Assembly (NCBI GenBank): GCA_021613375.1
Contig: CM038726.1
Location: forward strand, 15,544,341-15,608,340
From: Megaleporinus macrocephalus
Taxonomy: Eukaryota > Chordata > Actinopteri > Characiformes > Anostomidae
DNA: 64,000 bases
Direction of reading: 5' to 3'
Position numbers and translations under genes: made by a program. A model generated the notes under the pieces. It saw only the letters and a program-made list of their open reading frames with translations. It searched no databases and was not told where the DNA came from. Positions 1 to 11,939 of this stretch are shown piece after piece. Numbering within the stretch: position 1 is the stretch's first letter; each line of letters starts with the position of its first letter.

Positions 1-897
1 AGTGGGATATTTTTATGTGTATTCTTTTTGCAACTATGCGGTTATGTACATTTGTGTGGTTTTCTAAATTGTTCCTGTTTAGAACCTTTATATTTAAATG
101 TACGGTAGGTGTAGCAGCAAGACTAAGATGCAGTGAATTACCTAAACTTCAACTGAAACAGTACAGCAAAAAAGAGTCCAGAGGAATAGAGCCATGTTTG
201 CATGAATACTAATTGTTTGCAGATTTTTTTAGTAAAGAAAATAAGGCTGTATCTGAACCTGAAAAGCTGGAACCAACCTTCATATGTACCTGGTTCTAAA
301 CCTACACTTATATGTTTAGCTCAGTTGTTCTAGCTCTAAAAATTGCTTTATCTTCTCACTCTCTTTGCTAACTTGGGGAAACAAGAGGGTAGGTGAAAAA
401 AGTGAACTAAGATGACTTGCTGAATGCTTAATAAACCACAGCTGTAGTAACCCTCCCCACTGTCCCTGAGTTGTCCCCTGTAGAAGACCCATAGTCACAT
501 CTTTTAACTGTGCTCTTGAAATGTTTCCAGCCATCAAGGTCTTATTCATGTTTCCTCTAGTCCAGTGCACACTTTTAGATTTACTGCTTATACCTAGGCT
601 TGTTATGATGCCACAGTTAGTCATGATGTATGCTCTGATGGTTCCCTCGTTGTTGATTAATTCATTAAAAATAAGTGATTAAAATACATATTGCCATCTA
701 TTTATTCGAATTACGATTGTGATTTTTAAAATGGTGTAATCGAGCGTTTACATTTTTACATACAGATATTTTATTATATATTTAGCTTTATTATATAATT
801 AATTTAATTTAAAATATTCAAAAACACTGCTTATTTCTGAAGTGATAGGAAAGCAGAAATCAGCCTTGGTTACCGGCGCTTCTCAAAGCAGGCCAAA

Positions 898-1301
898 ATG
901 GATGCAGCTAACACTCCGCCCAGGACTGGGCTCGTACCAAAAAAAGGTGGAAATGTCACCTCAGTGGTTTGGAATTGGTACGGTTTTGAGAAATCAGATG
1001 TTGAACAAAACCATGTAATGTGTAGACAGTGTGTTGAAAGTCTGTTGCCACCAAAAATAGCAGCACAACACATTTGTTCCAGCACTTATGACACTAACAC
1101 CCTGTGGAACGGGAGCAGTGCCTAAAACAACAGCATGAAACAGCTGGATGCTCTTTAACTCTCAAGGCTCCCACTGAAAGACAGCTAACGTTAGCTGCTT
1201 CATTTTCCAGCACAGCTTCTAATGACAAAAGTAGTGTCCGTTGGAGAGCAATAACGGAGGCAGTGGCTTTTCATATCGCAAAAGACATGATCCCTCAATA
1301 A
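898..1301 (+). pseudogene. hAT/ZBED transposase N-terminal remnant
   Basis: The first reading (898 onward) has a BED-finger-like region: SVVWNWYGFEKSDVEQ followed by a CRQC pair. After about 1090 the homologous reading moves to another frame, with EQCLKQQH and ITEAVAFHIAKDMIPQ, typical of the segment after the BED finger in hAT transposases. The protein ends in a stop at about 1299, so the catalytic part is missing. It is a frameshifted, truncated relic in the hexb upstream intron, not a host gene. Confidence 0.65.
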
Positions 1302-1737
1302 TAAATGTAAAAGAAAAGTTTAGGAGTTCTAGATGGTGCTGTTCTATTTTGGCACATGTATATTTTCTATTTTAATAAAAACGAAAAAAAATAAAACTTT
1401 TTTTTTTTCGTTATGCAAGAATCTGTCATAAATGTGAAAAAAAAAATCTAGATTTTTTTTCTGTCAATTCACTTAAAACTGACAGACAAATAACATTTGA
1501 TCAAGTGCAGCTGCAGTGTACCCTGGCGTAGAAAAATAAATAAATAAATACAAAGGTGTGGTTTTGCTCCCATAGCCACTCTGTTTTAATGTGTAATGAG
1601 CACTTTATCACTGGGCTAGGCCTTTACTCAAAACTGCTATTAAAAATACACAAAAATATCCTTGCTGTAAACAACACGGTGCCCTACAAATGTAAAAAAA
1701 ATTAATTAAACCACTATTCTGTTTTGTGTTCTTAAAG

Positions 1738-4700
1738 GGAGCCTTTCACCCCTACACACATGTGTACACCCCTGCTGATGTGAAGATGGTCATTGAGTTT
1801 GCTCGCATGAGGGGCATTCGGGTCGTCGCTGAGTTTGACACTCCTGGACACACCCTCTCGTGGGGAAAAGGTCAGTGTAGTAACTTGGAGTGTTCGTGTA
1901 TAATGGTATTTTAGTGCAAGCTGTCATGTGTTTAAGTAAAAATTCAATAAGATACTTTGCTTAGCAATACTAGAGTGAGTAACAATGAATGACTATGTAG
2001 AACAAAATTGCAGTACAGTGTCACATCCATTGTGAATCTACGAATTTTTTATATAATTTTTTTTTTTTACATTTTTATAATATTAGGCTATGTCTCTTAG
2101 GGCTGGCCACTATAAAGATATCTGTCTATCATTGTGATAAATCACATCACAATATGCTTTTCCAAGGATAGTGGGGATTTCATTTCTTACTTTTCAAGCG
2201 CATCTTTGATTCAGAAGATTATCCTGTTTTATTGTGTTTACTTCAGTGCAGAATGTGACATGCTGAATACAAAATGTACAAGTAAATATAGCATGTGGCA
2301 TGTGTTCAGCTTGTCAAATCAAAACAAATATCATGACCTGTTGTGTATCAAAAAGCTTTTTCAATCTTACTACCTTTTTACTGTATCACCCAGCTCTGTT
2401 TCATCACCAGCATTTCATCAAAGCACAGAATAAATTTAGAGGCCTTTGCTGTTAATAGTTTAGCGTGCTTGCATTTTACCAACTCTTATTCAAAGCTGCA
2501 TTTAATAAGTTTTACTGTAAATTGTGAAATGTACTGTGAAATGCTACCTGGGCTTTACCTACAATATTCATTCATAGGGGTGTAAAAAAAATATAGAAAT
2601 ATTGAATATCAAGATATTATGTTTTGTGATATGATACTGTATAGATTCTCAAAAACACAGTATCAATACACAGATTCCTGGCAGAAAGTAAATCAGTGTG
2701 TGTTGTGTTTAAACCTCTGACCACTAGATGGCTGAGTTGTCCATTTTCAGCTCCACTCCAACATTAACACTTTGTACTGCTTGTTATTGTAAGCATTCAC
2801 AAACCTGTTCGTATAGTGGTGTGTTTTAATGGTAGGATAAAAAAAAGCAGTATATCACTTTGCTTGTAGTATCGCAGTATATCGCGATATATTGGATTGT
2901 TACCGCTGTAACACGATACGTTTTGTATTACCAGGTTCTTGCCAATACACAGCCCTATTCATTCAATTAAGAATAAACATTTTTGTAACCCTTTAAAAGG
3001 CTTTGCACCACCACTACAATGCTATATGTCAGTTTCATCCATTAGTTAACAGAAATCCTGCCTCTTTGAATGACTTCAGCAAACCATCTCTCTTTGTTTA
3101 GGTCAGACGAATCTTCTGACTCCATGCTTCTCTGGTAGCAAACCATCAGGAACTTTCGGCCCAGTGAACCCCATCCTAAACACCACCTACGACTTCATGA
3201 CCAGCTTTTTTAAAGAGGTCAGCATGGTGTTCCCTGATGCCTACATCCATCTGGGTGGAGATGAGGTGGACTTCTCCTGCTGGTGAGAGAGAGGATTCTG
3301 AAGAACAAATGCCATCTTTGCTGATTTACTCTGAAACAGCAAGAGTACTCACATACTCACGTAGCTGAGAAAAAACTGTGTCTTGCTTAGTTCTGAAAGT
3401 ACAGAGTTTGCAACTCTTGTTTTGCCTAAAATAGTTCATCATGTTTAGGAAGTCAAACCCTGACATTCAGAAGTTCATGGAGCAACAAGGCTTTGGCCAG
3501 GACTACAGAAAACTTGAATCCTACTATATCCAACGGTAAGAAATCCCATTTGTATTGTATTAAGCCAAAAGTCAAGCTGAAAAGCCTACAAAAGGTTATA
3601 GCTAATGTATGACTTGTATAACTAATGTGTAACTACAGGCTCCTTGACATCGTGAGTGCCACCAATAAAGGCTACATGGTGTGGCAGGAGGTCTTTGATA
3701 ATGGAGTTAAGGTAAGAGTTGGTTCTTTCTAGACAGACTGGCTTGCATTGAGATACCAGATCTCAAACAAGAAGTTGAAATCCCCAGCTAGGACCTTAAT
3801 GTCTAACATTTGTTAACAGTCATGGAATATAATGTTGCGTACAGTCTTGAGCCTTTTGACTGAGGATGGTCATGAATGCACAGAAAATTTAAAAAGTTTG
3901 TGATATTTTTCCATTAAGGAAATGTTTTGCAGACCAGTTTAGAATCAATCTAACAAATATATGTTTTGTTGCTTTACATTATGGTTGTTATTCTGTATTA
4001 TCCTACATATTTATTTGATATAAGGAAAAGTAATTAAATACATGAGCGTAATATTGCTTCACTTTTTTGTTTTATGTTGTATCCAATGACCATTTTCACA
4101 AAATGATATTCAGACTGTACCCAGCATCTCTGTAAATTTTTTTTTTTTCTTTCCCTTCTGTTTGTTTAACACTGAATGACTGTCAATACTTTCAAGTGGT
4201 GTCCTGGTTTGATATTTTATTGTTATGTGTAGATAAGTAAGTAAACCATAAAACATTAAGGGTAAAGGTTCACCTTACTGATTTATCTAAATTAAACTTC
4301 CTTAAGACTTTCCTTATTATGCCAACTTAGGAAGTAATGATAATCGATTGTCATCCACTGCATGCTGCTTTGCTAACCTTTCACAATGCAGCCTCTGTAT
4401 GCGGTGATCTGCGCTTGTGCAAACAAATGGGCCTTTTTGTCAGACAACTTTGAGTTGTGTGCTTGCAGCTGAAGGGTGACACAGTCGTGGAAGTGTGGAT
4501 GAACAACAATGTGGACGCGGAGCTTCAGAACGTCACAGGGTCTGGTTTCACCACCATTCTCTCCGCCCCCTGGTACCTGGACTACATTAGCTATGGACAG
4601 GACTGGAAGAAGTACTACACAGTCGAGCCGCTCAGTTTTCAGGGTTGGTCTGCTCAGTTGGTCTGCTCATCTACATTTATTTATGTGTTGGTTTGCAGTA

Positions 4701-7700
4701 GTACTGGATAATATTTAGGGCTGATTTTTATATCCAAGTAGCAATAGGGTGCAACTTCAACTTCAAACCACAAGACCTGCAGTGTTTTTAACTAATAGCC
4801 AACATTATCAACTATGTTGTCTAAACAAATTAAGTGATATTTAACTGAATAACATTGCACTTTGTGAATCACCTGTAAACTGACTGAAAACAACAAATGT
4901 GCAAGCAGAGGAACTGGCAACATTTAAGCCTTGGGGGTGGATATAGTAGAAGTACTCTCCTGAAAACGCCTGGACCTCAATTTACAGAAAATGTTCTCAA
5001 TTTAAACTGCAGAAAAAAATATTTTTATATATTGTGTCGTTAAGCCCCACTAGTATTACAAATGTACTCTTGCATCAAAACTGATTTATTCAGATATTTA
5101 ACACTTAGTCACAGTTACTGCCACAATAACAAAAAGCTTGATTGAATTTGATATTATTTCTCCCTTGTTGGAGAGAAAATAATTTCCTTGTGCCCCCAGT
5201 TTTTGCCATCAACATAAAACAAATCTCAAAATTGCAAATAAAAAGCCTGTTATGTAATTTTATGACCGATATTTCCAGTGAATTTCAATCCACAAGAAAA
5301 ATATATCAAAATGTGTCATAAATCAATGATAGTTCATTTATACACCATTTTTACAACCCACGCTTGTGGAGTTCATTTGGTTTGAAACCTCAATTACAGT
5401 ATGCTGACTTATTAAACTTGCTGTGTACTGTCACTGTGATTTAGAAATTGTATCATTATTTGAGCACAGCAGCACATTTTATATTTAATAATGATTGGAC
5501 CAGAAGTGTTCCAAAATTACAAAAATCAATGGTTTTGCCTTCTACTTTTAAAGTTACCATTTCATGACCGGGAGAATAAAACATGTAAATACATCATTGC
5601 ATTTGATAGTATGTAAAATAAAATAATGATTTAGTAAGCAACTTAAAGTAGTAGTAGTAGTTGTTGTTGTGCCCTCACTACATGTTATACCAGAACTAGC
5701 TTAGGTTTTTAGTTTTTAGCTACATGCTGATGTGTCTCTAATTGCTTTAGTACAACTTGGACATTGCTTTGTTAGGCTTTGTTTTCACCAGAAGCTTTTG
5801 TGCAATATGACGTTCAGGCTATGCTTCGCTCCCAGACTTCCATTTAAAGAAACACTCAGGAGAAGCTGACAGTTTGGTTTTGGATTAGTTGTTCAGGTTC
5901 AGTTGTTGAAGACTTATTTTAGAGGTAAAGTTTGAAGTTAAATTTAATACGACGCAGTTCTCTGATGCAGTAAATGTATTGTACCCTTAAGATATGCTTA
6001 TCTTGGCCTCTTGGTTTGTTTGGCATGGCATAGGTTAGGTTAAGTTTGTCATCAGAGTTTGGTGTTTGGCTTTTTGGTTATGTTTTCTATGTTGAAACCT
6101 GTCATAGAAAATAAGCACCAAACAGCACTTCGTCAGTGACTCGCTTACTTTAGTCGCTGTGAAAGTGCTGATGTATATGTATTACTCACTCCTCATTCCT
6201 GCTTCATTCCTGCGTCCACCTTGCCTCATCCTTTAGTAATCTTTGGAAGGCGTTTTGTAAAGAGGACCTTGCGCAGTGATTTTGTTTAGCAGTAACGAGT
6301 TTACTTTAACACATCACAAACACCTATTATATGCAGCAGAAACATCATTAACATGCTTTTTGATGGTGGGATTGCATTTCGATTTGACTGAATGAAAAGC
6401 CAGGCTTATCTGCTATCTGCTTACTGACTAAAGATCAATGTTGGATGTCATTTGGAGGGCAAATCGCTAAAACTGAACCTGTGATTAGTCTTATTGCGGT
6501 CACTGCATAGGCTCTTTCTGTTGCTGTTTTGCATGCATGCAGTTACAAACATCACAAAACACTTTCTTATATTAAGTGCTTAGTGATGTTTGTCAGCACA
6601 TATGAGCTACAGTTGACAACCAGAAGTGGGTGGTAATCAGTGCCATGTACTCAAGTATATTTGTGAGGATAGTAATCATTTTTTCTACAGTTGCAGTTGC
6701 TTTCTTTTTCAACTCAAGTTCTTTCCATTATTTCACTAAATGACAACACTCTTACTTGAGTATAGGTTTAGGTCGCCCTGCCCACTTCTGTTGACAGCAC
6801 TCCTGCCACTCACACTTTCTGCATGTGGTCTGCAAGTCACTGCTTGGCAGTAAGGCACAGTGGGCTTCTGTCTTTACTGAGCAGCTTCAAAATCATAACT
6901 GGAGTGGCACTTAAGGCACATTCACACTGGGTTTTATTCCAAGAAAACAGAAAAAACAGAAATATTCTAAGAAAATTGTCATTAAAATAATTGAAGCACA
7001 ACAAAGCCTACTTTCACAGTTCTTTTAGGTGATGGGAAATAAATACCGGTCAGGGTTTTAACTTCTATCTACAGGTGGCAATGACAGGACAGCATGAATT
7101 AAACATTTAGTGTGTGAATGTGCCTTTTGTATCTGATTAACAGTAGTTTGGTGAACTAGTATTTATTATAGCCCCCCTAAGGCGCTTTCACACCTACCCT
7201 GTTTGGGTTCTCCAGCTCAATGTTTTCTTTAGATCACTCTTGTACTGACATGGCTGAGCACTCCATTTATATCAAACAACTCAACGGCAGTCCACCTAAA
7301 ATCATTGGCCTCGTTCTTCTTTCAGGCAGCCGTGATACAGTTTGCTGCTTCTGGGATCTGATGCTCCACTTTGAAGGAGAGTTTAACATCACAGCATCAC
7401 ACCATTTTTAACCTGCTTATTAGCACTGTGACAGACTCTCATTGTTCTTGTAGCATCACACATATTTAGATTTTGTCACAACAGCTTCAGAAAGCTATTT
7501 AATCGGTTGGGCTAGACGTCAGTGACCTAATGACCTGGATCTACTGTAGTGAAAACGAAAGTAAGAAAATAGATAGGAGACAAACAAAAGTAAAATAACG
7601 GAGTGCTCATATCCCTGACAAATTTCTGACCAGTCAAAGGAAACCCTTATGCATCTTTTGGTGGACTTTGGAGCTGCTGTAGTGCAAAACCATGCAAACC

Positions 7701-10700
7701 AAATGCTGAAAGATCATAAACAATCGAACGCAAATGAACTAGGTGTGAAAACAGCCTAAGATGAAAAGGAACAGGCAGTGTTCCTTTTCCGCCCGTTTGT
7801 CACATCTGTTATCCCAACATACGTATTTGTAAATGTGCGTGTGTGATTGTATGTGTGTCTGTGCGTAGCTGAAAGCAGACACGCTGCTCCACGTGTGGAA
7901 GGAGAAGCCACAGTACCAGGATGAAATGGCACGGATAACAGCAGCTGGGTTCCAAACCCTCCTCTCTTCTCCCTGGTACCTAAACCGCATCAGCTATGGC
8001 CAAGACTGGCAGGGCGTTTACCAGGCTGACCCTCAGAACTTCAATGGTGTGTTGGGGGCGTCAGGGATACAACTGAAATTAGTTAGTTCACAGATTGTGT
8101 TGTAAAGTTAGGTTCAGACTGTATAGTACAGGGGTGGGCAATATGACCCCATGTGACAGCACCAGCTTTTAGACCAGTGTAAACAACAACAATACTTAGT
8201 GGCCTGGCTTATGATGCAGGATTTGTTAGAAAGCCTGCTAACTTACTTTAGCTTAATATAACTCAAGATTGTTTCGCAACAATCATTCCTTTTTTGCCAG
8301 GCTATTGTATTGCACCATGTTCTGGGGTCATAAACAGCTTCCAAACCAATGGGGGTTAGGTTTGTGGCTGATCAGAAATAGTTCCCCCATTTTTGGGTTT
8401 TTTTTATGTTTGTGTTGTTTTTTATGGTGGTGGTGGTGTGTGTACTGTTAGAAATGGTTTCATGTGTACGTGTAGTATGTTTTTATTTTTCCCGCTTTTG
8501 GTAATAAGCTGCTCGAATCCTACTCTCAAGTGATTGGCTGTTAATCATAAACATCACACTTTCTTGTGTACAAGAGTAAATCGGTTAATCAAGGGTTACA
8601 TAAATTTCCTGCGGTTGCGTTTATTGAATTTCGTGAGTGTAAAACTTGAACGTGGTAGACCCCAGCAAACTGTTCAGTACTGTTCGGCTTATCATGCTTT
8701 AGTCTTGTTTGAACTTTTCATAATTTTTATTAATGTGCTAAGTATATGGGTTTGGTGTACTTTTTGATTATGTTTTTAATTGTGGCACTTTCATTTTGGC
8801 AGTTCCTTGTACACAAACTTCAGGGAAGTTGTGTAATGTGTATTGTGAAAATGTTGCAATAGATTTTTGTCGTATTACCCACCCTAAGACAACATACATT
8901 TATACAGCAGTACACGTCGTGATACTTTTTAGGCTAATTTTGGTCAAAATGAATCTGCTTTTTATCTTGTCAAGCACAACAGAGCTTACTTTCACAGGTT
9001 TTTTAAGTGATGGGAAATAACAATTTTATATGAACGCATTGATGCACCAAAACACAGCAACTCACCTCATCTTTAGACTGGACAGTGGAGTCACAGCAAA
9101 AGATAAAAATTGTGATTTTGACTTTTCCTCGTTTCAGGACTGTGAATATTGTTGACTGTGACTCTGTGATGATGCTGTGAATATTGTAGTTGGTGGCTTT
9201 GTGAATGTTATTTGTGGCGATTAACTAAAACATGGAATTTAGGTTAAATTGTTTGGTTATTGTAGTAAAACTCTCTAAACATTTATTTGTATCTGTGTGA
9301 AAAACTTTTTTGTTATTAGAAAAAAAAAATATTGTCATTGTTAGCATATCAGTTTACGCCAAAATCTGACTGTGTGTTCTACACAACTCTTTATCTCTCC
9401 TCCAGATTTTGAACCCTAAAGTAATGTTCAGTAATGTTAAACTGGCCTGTATATACTTGGTCACAGTTGTGGTTTGTCAGACTGTAGGCTTTGATTGTGT
9501 TGAAGCCTGTTGAAGATAGCAGTGTAGTTTTTTTTTTTACTCAAGTGATTCATATAGTATAGTGTTTTTGTAGTGAAGCTTATGTTGCTTATAAACCCTG
9601 CCAGCTTTTTCCATCATTTATTTTGTTCTTGGCCTTTTAGGCACAGCAGAGCAGAAGAAGCTTGTGATCGGTGGAGAGGCTTGTCTTTGGGGGGAGTATG
9701 TGGACGCCACCAACCTCACCCCCCGTCTATGGTATGACCACCCCATTCCACCCTTTTAGACGATGTTTTATCTGAAGTTTGCTTCTTTAGATTTACTTTG
9801 AAGCTAGACTGTAGAACCTCCATGTTCCATATAAATGATTATGGAAAAAGTAAAGTTACATAAGTTTTATAATTACTGCTTGGTTACATTAACATCATAG
9901 CCCTGTCAATAAACTAAAGAAGCAAACTCTTCATTTTCCTTTGATGTATCACATTTTTAATAGTTAAGGGGATTAGGACACAAACAAACATATCAAGTGA
10001 CACAAATAATGTGTCAGATATGGTGTTTTTAGGAGCTGTAAATGCAGAAATCAGATCTGTTGAGTCATTTTCATATGCAAATACATATCTGATTTGTGGC
10101 CATGTGACCTCCACGACCATCTAAAAATTAATTTGTTTTACACATTTACAACTTTTGAAACACCACCTTTTTAAAAAAAAGATGTGTGGATTTATATACT
10201 GTTTATTATCTCAGGGTACTTCCAAATCATTTTTTTGAATTGAATTTTGTAACTTCTGATTAGGCTGGGGCTTTGGGTCTACATAAGTTTCCTCTAGTTT
10301 CGTGTTCAGGGAACTGTACTTACTGACACTCTGGCTTTCTTTGCAGTTTCTTTAAAGGAAAGACCTACACTTTTTTTTAGGGCTGTAATTTATGTTGCTT
10401 TTCTATGTTGATTACTTTTTTATTATTATGATGGCACTATTCATCCTGTAGTGCAATATTATCCAAATACTGGGGGATGGAGTCTGTTCCAATACTGCTT
10501 TTATAAAGACATAGGGTTTTGACCAACAAAAGTTGGGATGCCTGGATGAATTGATTGCATCAAGCTTAATTTCACATCCACTGTGGCAGATCAGACTGAT
10601 GACTTGTTCCCTGAAAAACAGCCCACCCAACTCTGAAATGTTTGTTGTACAGTTTAGCTGTTGCCACTTAACTTTGTACCATTTCGAGTGATTTAATAGT

Positions 10701-11422
10701 AATAAAAACTGAATTATTATTATTATTATTTTTTTTAAGTGCATTACCATCATCCAGTGTCTCTTACCGGTCAAATCAGATCTGAGCAAAAATGCTATTT
10801 GAGCAGTAATCTGATTACCATTGTTTTGACTCCCCTCGAATCCTCTTTTAAAAAGTTGACACTATGCCTCAGAATGCAAAGTAACTTCCCTCCTAGACAG
10901 CTCTGTGCTGAGTGAGCAACAGTGAAAGAGTGTGGTGTGCTTGTTTCTCACAGGCCTCGAGCCAGTGCAGTAGCTGAGAGGCTGTGGAGTGATGAAAGCG
11001 TGAAAGACATCGGCAACGCCTACGATCGCCTGGTCAGACACCGCTGTCGCATGGTCAAGTAAGTTCGAAACCTCCAAGTGACTTTGTCTTAATGACCTGA
11101 AGGGTATTAAATTTCAATGCATTGATTTAATGCTGCACAAACAGTTAGCAAGGCAAGTCTGTTCACATGGTTCATTTTTTTGGTTTGTGGTTGTTTTTCT
11201 TGACACTGCTGGACAAAGCATGACCTTTTATTGGTCACAGTAGGGCCGTGTAGCTGAGTCAGGCCCAGTTCAGTTCCTTTAAAGTTGTTTGTCTGCTGTA
11301 TGATTTCCTGTTACTGCTGTCCTAACTGATCATTTTTCATGTTCTTTTTTTTTTTTAGGAGAGGTATAGCTGCAGAGCCCCTTTATATAGGATTTTGTCC
11401 GTATGAGTACGGGAGCCTGTGA
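1738..11422 (+). CDS. hexb: hexb, beta-hexosaminidase subunit beta (3' part, nine exons)
   Basis: Lysosomal glycoside hydrolase family 20 enzyme that removes terminal beta-linked GlcNAc/GalNAc from glycans and, as an alpha/beta dimer, from GM2 ganglioside. Exons with GT-AG borders and matching phases: 1738-1870, 3102-3282, 3449-3535, 3639-3711, 4469-4643 (copy a), 7869-8046 (copy b), 9641-9731, 10954-11058, 11359-11422 (TGA 11420-11422). They cover roughly human exon 7 to the end. Visible landmarks: [14 protein letters not shown], the catalytic [30 protein letters not shown] and the C-terminal [17 protein letters not shown]. Signal peptide and N-terminal exons lie left of the window. I chose hexb over hexa from the beta-like sequence of most exons (for example [16 protein letters not shown]) and from the adjacent gfm2, as in human. 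The odd feature is the duplicated exon a/b, which must be used alternatively. Gene identity is strong; the isoform structure is inferred. Confidence 0.95.
2575..2957. mobile_element. hAT-type MITE with 8-bp target duplication
   Basis: 383-bp noncoding element bounded by inverted ends TAGGGGTGT / ACAGCCCTA and flanked by perfect ttcattca duplications (2567-2574 and 2958-2965). The 8-bp duplication is a hallmark of hAT insertions. Lies in a hexb intron. Confidence 0.75.
3102..3282 (+). CDS. hexb: hexb exon with the catalytic Asp-Glu pair
   Basis: Enters in phase 1 (completing the codon split at 1870) and leaves after two bases of the Trp codon finished at 3449. It encodes the loop after the [11 protein letters not shown] strand and ends with [12 protein letters not shown]. 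In GH20 enzymes the Asp-Glu of this motif positions the substrate acetamido group and acts as the general acid. Both residues are present, so the gene looks catalytically competent. Confidence 0.93.
4469..4643 (+). CDS. hexb: hexb duplicated exon, copy a (beta-type pocket, Asp)
   Basis: Acceptor ttgcag at 4463-4468; 58 codons plus one base; donor gttggt at 4644, a weak match to consensus. It encodes VEVW (the Trp lining the active site) and then [13 protein letters not shown]. The Asp after PWYL is the residue of the human beta subunit (Asp452), known to disfavour negatively charged substrates. Phase is 0 in and 1 out, identical to copy b. A direct repeat (ttggtctgctca, twice) begins immediately at the donor and could hold splice-regulatory sites. 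An open, conserved exon. Confidence 0.93.
6913..7126. mobile_element. short MITE between hexb exons a and b
   Basis: About 214 bp bounded by a 15-bp perfect inverted repeat (aaggcacattcacac / gtgtgaatgtgcctt). A related internal segment (gcacaacaaagc...gatgggaaataa) recurs at about 8968-9020 as a fragment. Noncoding. Confidence 0.6.
7178..7759. mobile_element. MITE-like element upstream of hexb exon b
   Basis: Bounded by imperfect inverted ends containing tttcacaccta / taggtgtgaaa, about 580 bp. It ends 109 bases before exon b and so contributes the sequence just upstream of that alternative exon. No coding content was recognised. Confidence 0.55.
7869..8046 (+). CDS. hexb: hexb duplicated exon, copy b (alpha-type pocket, Asn-Arg)
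   Basis: Acceptor gcgtag at 7863-7868; 59 codons plus one base; donor gtgtgt at 8047. It encodes LHVW and then [13 protein letters not shown]. The Asn-Arg pair is that of the human alpha subunit (Asn423/Arg424), which binds sulfated and sialylated substrates. By my alignment about 27 of 58 positions match copy a; conserved ones include the active-site Trp and Tyr, while the loop before the Thr-x-x-Gly-Phe helix differs. Phase is 0 in and 1 out. There is no stop in frame. The acceptor lies behind a UG-rich tract rather than a pyrimidine tract. I infer a mutually exclusive partner of copy a. A decaying pseudo-exon is unlikely given the open frame and both splice sites. Confidence 0.85.
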
Positions 11423-11785
11423 GTTCAAAATGGGACCATTTTTACTTGAACAATGCTGAAAAGCCACATCCTTTCCTACCAGCTTTGTGCACTGAGACAG
11501 TTTTGTTTTTGCTGTAAATTTTCACGATAAAATTGAAAATGATCTGTGTCCTGACAATGCAGCACTTTGTGTTAAGGGGTTACGTTGGGGGGGGGGTTTA
11601 CAACTTCTGTATGAGGGACCTTTTTATATTTTAGTAAATTGAAATTGTTGATTTTTAAATACTGTTTACTTTGTCACTGTGTCCTGATACAGTTGTCAAG
11701 ACAGCTCAAATACGTCTTGGCTTAAATTTGTCAATCAAGTTTTAGGAAGCCACCTGTGATGTGTATCTGTAATTCATTTCCATTT

Positions 11786-11791
11786 TTTAAT
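11786..11791 (-). terminator. gfm2: possible gfm2 poly(A) signal (ATTAAA) inside hexb 3'UTR
   Basis: On the - strand ATTAAA occurs about 150 bases past the gfm2 stop. No AATAAA was found closer. If it is used, the gfm2 and hexb mRNAs overlap tail-to-tail within the hexb 3'UTR. Weak evidence, because this hexamer is frequent in AT-rich DNA. Confidence 0.3.
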
Positions 11792-11815
11792 ATGTAACTC
11801 AACATGATAGAAATG

Positions 11816-11821
11816 AATAAA
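11816..11821 (+). terminator. hexb: hexb poly(A) signal
   Basis: AATAAA about 394 bases after the hexb stop, giving a 3'UTR of roughly 0.4 kb. It lies only about 120 bases from the stop codon of the convergent gfm2 gene. Confidence 0.65.
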
Positions 11822-11939
11822 TTAAAGGGAAATTCATCTGAATATTAATTTGCACTTGCATTTGAAACATCCCACATTCAAAACAACCACCCCAATCTAT
11901 ATACCAGTCTATGTACAACAATAACCAAAGAAGGTAACA

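Larger units (their letters stand above)
4644..7868 (+). other. hexb: intron separating hexb exons a and b
   Basis: 3.2 kb of AT-rich sequence with two MITE-like elements in its last 1 kb. No further copy of the duplicated exon and no other coding segment was found. The intron is far too long for steric hindrance between splice sites to explain exclusion of one exon. Confidence 0.6.

Noticed and set aside
898..1301. BED-finger protein as a host gene
   Set aside because: Frameshifted and cut off before the catalytic domain; best read as a hAT transposon relic.
6985..9020. Shared segment (gcacaacaaagc...gatgggaaataa) after both hexb duplicated exons, suggesting the exon copies arose in a recent larger tandem duplication
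   Set aside because: The segment near 7000 lies inside a MITE and the one near 8970 looks like a fragment of the same element. Distances from the exons differ, and the exons themselves are only about half identical in protein.
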